8,147 nucleotides of DNA from an uncultured Collinsella sp. (GTDB taxonomy: Bacteria > Actinomycetota > Coriobacteriia > Coriobacteriales > Coriobacteriaceae): contig CAJJZO010000075.1 in assembly GCA_905197585.1 (NCBI GenBank), positions 1 to 8,147 of the forward strand. The letters are read 5' to 3'. Of the stretch, positions 4,973 through 8,147 are shown in pieces (within the stretch, counting starts at the first letter, position 1; each line of letters begins with the position of its first letter). Below the pieces are notes generated by a model that had not been told where the DNA came from, did no database searches, and worked only from the letters and a program-made list of their open reading frames with translations. A program made the translations under genes and the position numbers.

Positions 4973-7270
4973 ATGGTCAAGCTGTACGAGGACGGCATCT
5001 ACCTGCGCGGCGGCGAGGTTGTGCCTGCGGCCGAGGCTGCCGAGCGCGGTATTACGCAGACGCCCGAGGATGCCAAGCGCGGCACCATCGCGTATTCGAT
5101 CCTCCAGGCACACAATACGTCCGGAGATCCCGAGGCACTCAAGATTCGCTTCGACGCCATGGCGAGCCACGACATCACCTTTGTCGGCATCATCCAGACG
5201 GCGCGCGCCTCGGGCATGGAGCAGTTCCCGCTGCCCTACGTACTCACTAACTGCCACAACTCGCTGTGCGCCGTGGGCGGCACTATCAACGAGGACGACC
5301 ACGTCTTCGGTCTCTCGGCTGCCAAAAAGTACGGCGGCATCTTCGTTCCGCCCCATATCGCGGTCATCCATTCCTTTATGCGCGAGAACTTCGCCGGCTG
5401 CGGCAAGATGATCTTGGGCTCCGACTCGCACACCCGCTACGGCGCCCTGGGCACCATGGCCGTGGGCGAGGGCGGCGGCGAGCTGGCAAAGCAGCTGCTG
5501 CGCGACACCTACGACGTCGCCTATCCCGGCGTCGTTGCCATCTACCTCACGGGCGCCCCGCGTCCCGGCGTCGGCCCGCACGATGTGGCGCTCGCCATCA
5601 TCCGCGCCGTCTTTGCCAAGGGCTACGTTAAGAACAAGGTCATGGAGTTTGTGGGCCCCGGCATCGCGAGCATGACGACCGACTACCGCAATGGCGTTGA
5701 TGTCATGACCACCGAGACCACCTGCCTGTCGAGCATCTGGGCCACCGACGAGGACACGCACGCGTTTTTGACCATGCACGGCCGCGGCGACGACTACCGC
5801 GAGCTCAAGCCCGCCGATGTTGCCTACTACGACGGCTGCGTCGAGGTCGATCTGTCGAGCATCAAGCCCATGATTGCGCTGCCATTCCATCCTTCCAACG
5901 GCTTTGAGATCGACGAGCTCAACGAGAACCTCGAGGACATCCTGCGCGAGGTGGAGCTCGAGGCCGCCAAGATCGGCGAGGGCAAGACGCACTTTAGCCT
6001 GCTCGACAAGATCATCGACGGCAAGCTGCACGTGCAGCAGGGCGTTATCGCCGGCTGCTCGGGCGGCAACTACGACTCCGTGGTCCAGGCTGCCCGCGTG
6101 CTCAAGGGCGCCAACACCGGCTGCGGCGAGTTCTCGCTGTCGGTCTATCCCACGAGCCAGCCCGTGGCACTCGAGCTTACACGCCGCGGCTACATCTACG
6201 ACCTTATGGAGGCCGGCGCGATTGTGCGCACGGCGTTCTGCGGCCCGTGCTTCGGCGCCGGCGACACGCCTGCCAACAACGGCCTGTCCATCCGCCACAC
6301 CACGCGCAACTTCCCCAACCGCGAGGGTTCCAAGCCGGGTAATGGCCAGCTGAGCGCCGTGGCCCTGATGGACGCCCGTTCCATTGCGGCGACGGCTGCC
6401 AACGGCGGCGTCCTGACGCCGGCGACCGACCTGCCCGAGGAGACTTGGGACGAGGCCTGCGAGTACACCTTTGACGACGCGCCGTACAAAAAGCGCGTGT
6501 ACTGGGGCTTTGGCAAGGCGGAGCCTGCCGACGAGCTGGTCGAGGGCCCCAACATCAAGCCGTGGCCCGCGATGGAGCCTCTCGGCGACGACATCCTGCT
6601 CAAGGTGTGCTCCAAGATCATGGACCCGGTCACCACGACCGACGAGCTCGTTCCCTCGGGCGAGACGAGCTCCTTCCGCTCCAACCCGCTGGGCCTGGCC
6701 GAGTTTACGCTCAGCCGCCGCGACCCGGCCTACGTGGGCCGCTCCAAGGAGGTCGACGCCGTGGAGAAGCGCCGCGTTGCCGGCGAGGCCGCGGGCGACC
6801 TGGCGGCACTCGATGCTGAGCTTGCCAGCGTGTTTGAGGCACTGGCCGGCGCGGGTGTCACGGCCGATGCCAAGGCGACCGAGTACGGCTCTATGCTCTA
6901 TGCCAAGAAGCCCGGCGACGGTTCCGCCCGCGAGCAGGCCGCGAGCTGCCAGCGCGTGATTGGCGGCCTGGCCAACATCGTCCACGAGTACGCCACCAAG
7001 CGCTATCGCTCCAACGTGATGAACTGGGGCATGGTGCCCTTCCAGATGGAGGCGGAGCCCAACTTTGAGGTGGGCGACTACGTCTTTGTGCCGGGTATCC
7101 GTGCCGCGCTCGATGGCGACCTGAAGGACATCGCCGCCTACGTGGTGCGCGCCGACGGCACGGTCGAGCGGATTGAGCTTTACATTGCCGATATGACGGC
7201 AGAGGAGCGCGCCATCGTCAAGGCCGGCTGCCTGATCAACTACAACAAGTTCAAGGCCGCTGCCGAGTAA
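4973..7270 (+). CDS. Aconitase-family hydratase, 765 residues, substrate uncertain (YbhJ-like)
   Basis: This is a [4Fe-4S] hydro-lyase of the aconitase superfamily, expected to be cytosolic. Domains 1-3 come first (about 1-500) and the swivel domain last (about 540-765). Three cysteines fit the cluster ligands: Cys362 (AGCSGGNYD) and Cys423/Cys426 (FCGPC). Substrate-site equivalents are GSDSHT (149-154), the RNFPNR arginines Arg445 and Arg450, Arg569, and GSAREQAA (650-657), where Ser651 and Arg653 match the catalytic Ser642 and Arg644 of mitochondrial aconitase. The usual second serine is Ala652. Where aconitase has HCDH, this protein reads NCHN (93-96), so the Asp-His catalytic pair seems lost. 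It is shorter than AcnA or AcnB (about 860-900) and close in size to the uncharacterised YbhJ group. The start is the ATG at 4973, behind AGGAG; an ATG at 4928 lacks a ribosome site and would put the leader hairpin in the coding region. No citrate synthase or isocitrate dehydrogenase lies next to it, so a citric-acid-cycle role is unproven. Confidence 0.85.
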   Translation: MVKLYEDGIYLRGGEVVPAAEAAERGITQTPEDAKRGTIAYSILQAHNTSGDPEALKIRFDAMASHDITFVGIIQTARASGMEQFPLPYVLTNCHNSLCAVGGTINEDDHVFGLSAAKKYGGIFVPPHIAVIHSFMRENFAGCGKMILGSDSHTRYGALGTMAVGEGGGELAKQLLRDTYDVAYPGVVAIYLTGAPRPGVGPHDVALAIIRAVFAKGYVKNKVMEFVGPGIASMTTDYRNGVDVMTTETTCLSSIWATDEDTHAFLTMHGRGDDYRELKPADVAYYDGCVEVDLSSIKPMIALPFHPSNGFEIDELNENLEDILREVELEAAKIGEGKTHFSLLDKIIDGKLHVQQGVIAGCSGGNYDSVVQAARVLKGANTGCGEFSLSVYPTSQPVALELTRRGYIYDLMEAGAIVRTAFCGPCFGAGDTPANNGLSIRHTTRNFPNREGSKPGNGQLSAVALMDARSIAATAANGGVLTPATDLPEETWDEACEYTFDDAPYKKRVYWGFGKAEPADELVEGPNIKPWPAMEPLGDDILLKVCSKIMDPVTTTDELVPSGETSSFRSNPLGLAEFTLSRRDPAYVGRSKEVDAVEKRRVAGEAAGDLAALDAELASVFEALAGAGVTADAKATEYGSMLYAKKPGDGSAREQAASCQRVIGGLANIVHEYATKRYRSNVMNWGMVPFQMEAEPNFEVGDYVFVPGIRAALDGDLKDIAAYVVRADGTVERIELYIADMTAEERAIVKAGCLINYNKFKAAAE

Positions 7271-7285
7271 CGCACTTAATTGTCC

Positions 7286-7358
7286 GTCCGGGGCTTACCC
7301 TTTCCCGCCCGCTCACGCGCTTCGCGAGGGTCGCGTTCGGCAAAGGGTGGCCCCGGGC
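7286..7358 (+). terminator. Long compound hairpin after the hydratase, probable transcript end
   Basis: GTCCGGGGC (7286-7294) pairs with GCCCCGGGC (7350-7358), allowing one G-U. After one unpaired T (7296) and a T-G pair, ACCCTTT (7297-7303) pairs with AAAGGGT (7342-7348). The inner part can form a smaller GC-rich hairpin, such as ACGCG/CGCGT (7315-7319, 7332-7336). The whole structure spans 73 bases and begins 15 bases after the stop codon. It is not followed by a clear T run (only CATTTATG), so it is either a weak intrinsic terminator or a 3'-end stabilising structure. The rest of 7271-7440 has no gene that I can see. Confidence 0.5.
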
Positions 7359-7440
7359 TACATTTATGCGTTCTCATTGGGTCTTGAGGGACGCTAATAA
7401 TTGACTGGGACCACCACAAAGTTGCCTGCCCGGCGGGTCC

Positions 7441-8088
7441 TTATTTCGATGGGGTCCAGGTTATTTCATCGTCAAATAGCCAAGTGCGTGCCGAGCCACT
7501 GTTGCGCGCTGTCTGCGGATCGGGCTCGCAAGTTTGTTCGTAGGCATCCTCGGTACACCGATCCATAAAATCGACGACTGCCGTCTGGTCGCCCTCCATG
7601 ACGTAGATTACGTCGCCATCCGAGATATAGACCCCCGGTCCTTCATTGTCCACGCAGCCGGGGTCGTATGAGACGTTGCACAATTTGCTCCCGTTTGCCG
7701 CATCGAGCTCAAGGGTCGAATAATACCCGCCAACCATTTGGCCATTCTTGGCTCGATATGTTGCGGCGCCGTACCACCGCTTAAACGTCTTGCCTTTGAG
7801 TAAACTGGTTGCCTTGCCGATAAGCTGCTCATCTTTGGTGTAGCGCCTGGCCCCAAGTTCGATACGGGGATAGTTGCTGACACCAAGCGCTGCGGGCGTA
7901 CCGTCAAAATCGACGGTGACCGAATCGGGTTTGACGATATCGGTGAGGACCTCGATGGGATAGCTTACGGTCTCAACCGCCGCCTGCGTCGCAGAGGCGG
8001 GGAGAAATGCGAGATAGATAATTCCTACGCCGACTGCGGTAATCGCAAACGCTAAGACGAGCAGGCCGATATAGGTGGAGCGTTTCAC
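7441..8088 (-). CDS. Unrecognised membrane-anchored or secreted protein, 215 residues
   Basis: I do not recognise this protein. It starts with two basic residues (KR), then one hydrophobic segment (about 7-29), which is either an uncleaved anchor or a signal peptide with a possible cleavage site after LPASA (about 28-32). The remaining 185 or so residues would be outside the cell. They hold four cysteines (137, 145, 178, 187), enough for two disulfides, and several aromatic/Gly stretches such as RWYGAATYR and GGYYSTLEL that suggest a beta-rich fold. There is no lipobox. The GTG at 8088 is preferred because GAGG (plus-strand CCTC at 8097-8100) sits eight bases upstream; an ATG at 8115 lacks such a site and would put charged, non-signal-like residues first. 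Codons are less C/G-biased than in the chaperone genes, which fits low expression or a different origin. It is convergent with the hydratase, so the two need not be related. Confidence 0.7.
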   Translation of the reverse strand: MKRSTYIGLLVLAFAITAVGVGIIYLAFLPASATQAAVETVSYPIEVLTDIVKPDSVTVDFDGTPAALGVSNYPRIELGARRYTKDEQLIGKATSLLKGKTFKRWYGAATYRAKNGQMVGGYYSTLELDAANGSKLCNVSYDPGCVDNEGPGVYISDGDVIYVMEGDQTAVVDFMDRCTEDAYEQTCEPDPQTARNSGSARTWLFDDEITWTPSK

Positions 8089-8117
8089 GGCGGGTACCTC
8101 GCAAACAGTATGCATTC

Positions 8118-8147
8118 ATTAAGATAAGTGATACCAGCTTACGACAA
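8118..8147 (-). promoter_or_regulatory. Weak promoter candidate for the minus-strand gene
   Basis: Read on the minus strand, TTGTCG (8147-8142) and CTTAAT (8123-8118) each match four of six consensus bases, with an 18-base spacer. The spacer and the region to the start codon are AT-rich. The pair touches the window edge, so a better promoter could lie outside. Confidence 0.2.

Noticed and set aside
4907..6985. 692-codon open frame antisense to the hydratase
   Set aside because: Same reason: the plus-strand frame carries all aconitase motifs, while the antisense product shows none.
7400..7440. GGACC/GGTCC arms as a terminator for the minus-strand gene
   Set aside because: The stem is only five pairs with a long loop and no T run in the right place.
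8089..8115. ATG start of the minus-strand gene at 8115
   Set aside because: No ribosome site; the GTG at 8088 follows GAGG at good spacing and gives a cleaner signal or anchor sequence.

Overview
The window looks like chromosome from a high-GC Gram-positive, most likely a coriobacterium close to Collinsella (phylum Actinomycetota). Three things suggest this: the gene order dnaK-grpE-dnaJ-hspR with a MerR-type HspR regulator, which is an actinobacterial hallmark; strongly C/G-ending codons; and a DnaK whose ATPase core reads like actinobacterial DnaK. The genus is an inference from gene content and style, not from a database match.

Bases 1-359 hold no gene. They contain a degenerate 62-bp-offset repeat (1-104), a pair of AGATCT palindromes one helical turn apart (145-162), an AT-rich promoter-like stretch with a short palindrome (about 190-280), and a leader ending in the dnaK ribosome site. 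Bases 360-4661 are the heat-shock chaperone cluster, all on the plus strand: DnaK (Hsp70), GrpE (nucleotide exchange), DnaJ (J-domain co-chaperone) and HspR (repressor). GrpE releases ADP from DnaK, DnaJ delivers clients and triggers ATP hydrolysis, and in known actinobacteria HspR shuts the operon off, using DnaK as co-repressor. A strong hairpin terminator separates grpE from dnaJ. The DnaJ lacks the zinc-finger region, and GrpE has alternative in-frame starts.

Bases 4662-4972 are intergenic. They hold a long inverted repeat (4699-4757), a tandem GGGAC-containing repeat (4774-4819), a repeated 9-mer, and a 7-bp hairpin just before the next ribosome site. Bases 4973-7270 encode a 765-residue aconitase-family hydratase. 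It keeps the iron-sulfur cysteines and the substrate arginines, but an aconitase catalytic Asp-His pair appears changed, so its substrate is uncertain.

Bases 7271-7440 hold a long compound hairpin that probably ends the hydratase transcript. On the minus strand, 8088-7441 encodes an unrecognised membrane-anchored or secreted protein of 215 residues, convergent with the hydratase. I see no mobile element, CRISPR array, tRNA or rRNA. Nothing here is clearly a new multi-gene system. The points most worth following up are the regulatory layout of the chaperone operon, the divergent hydratase active site, and the intergenic repeats.
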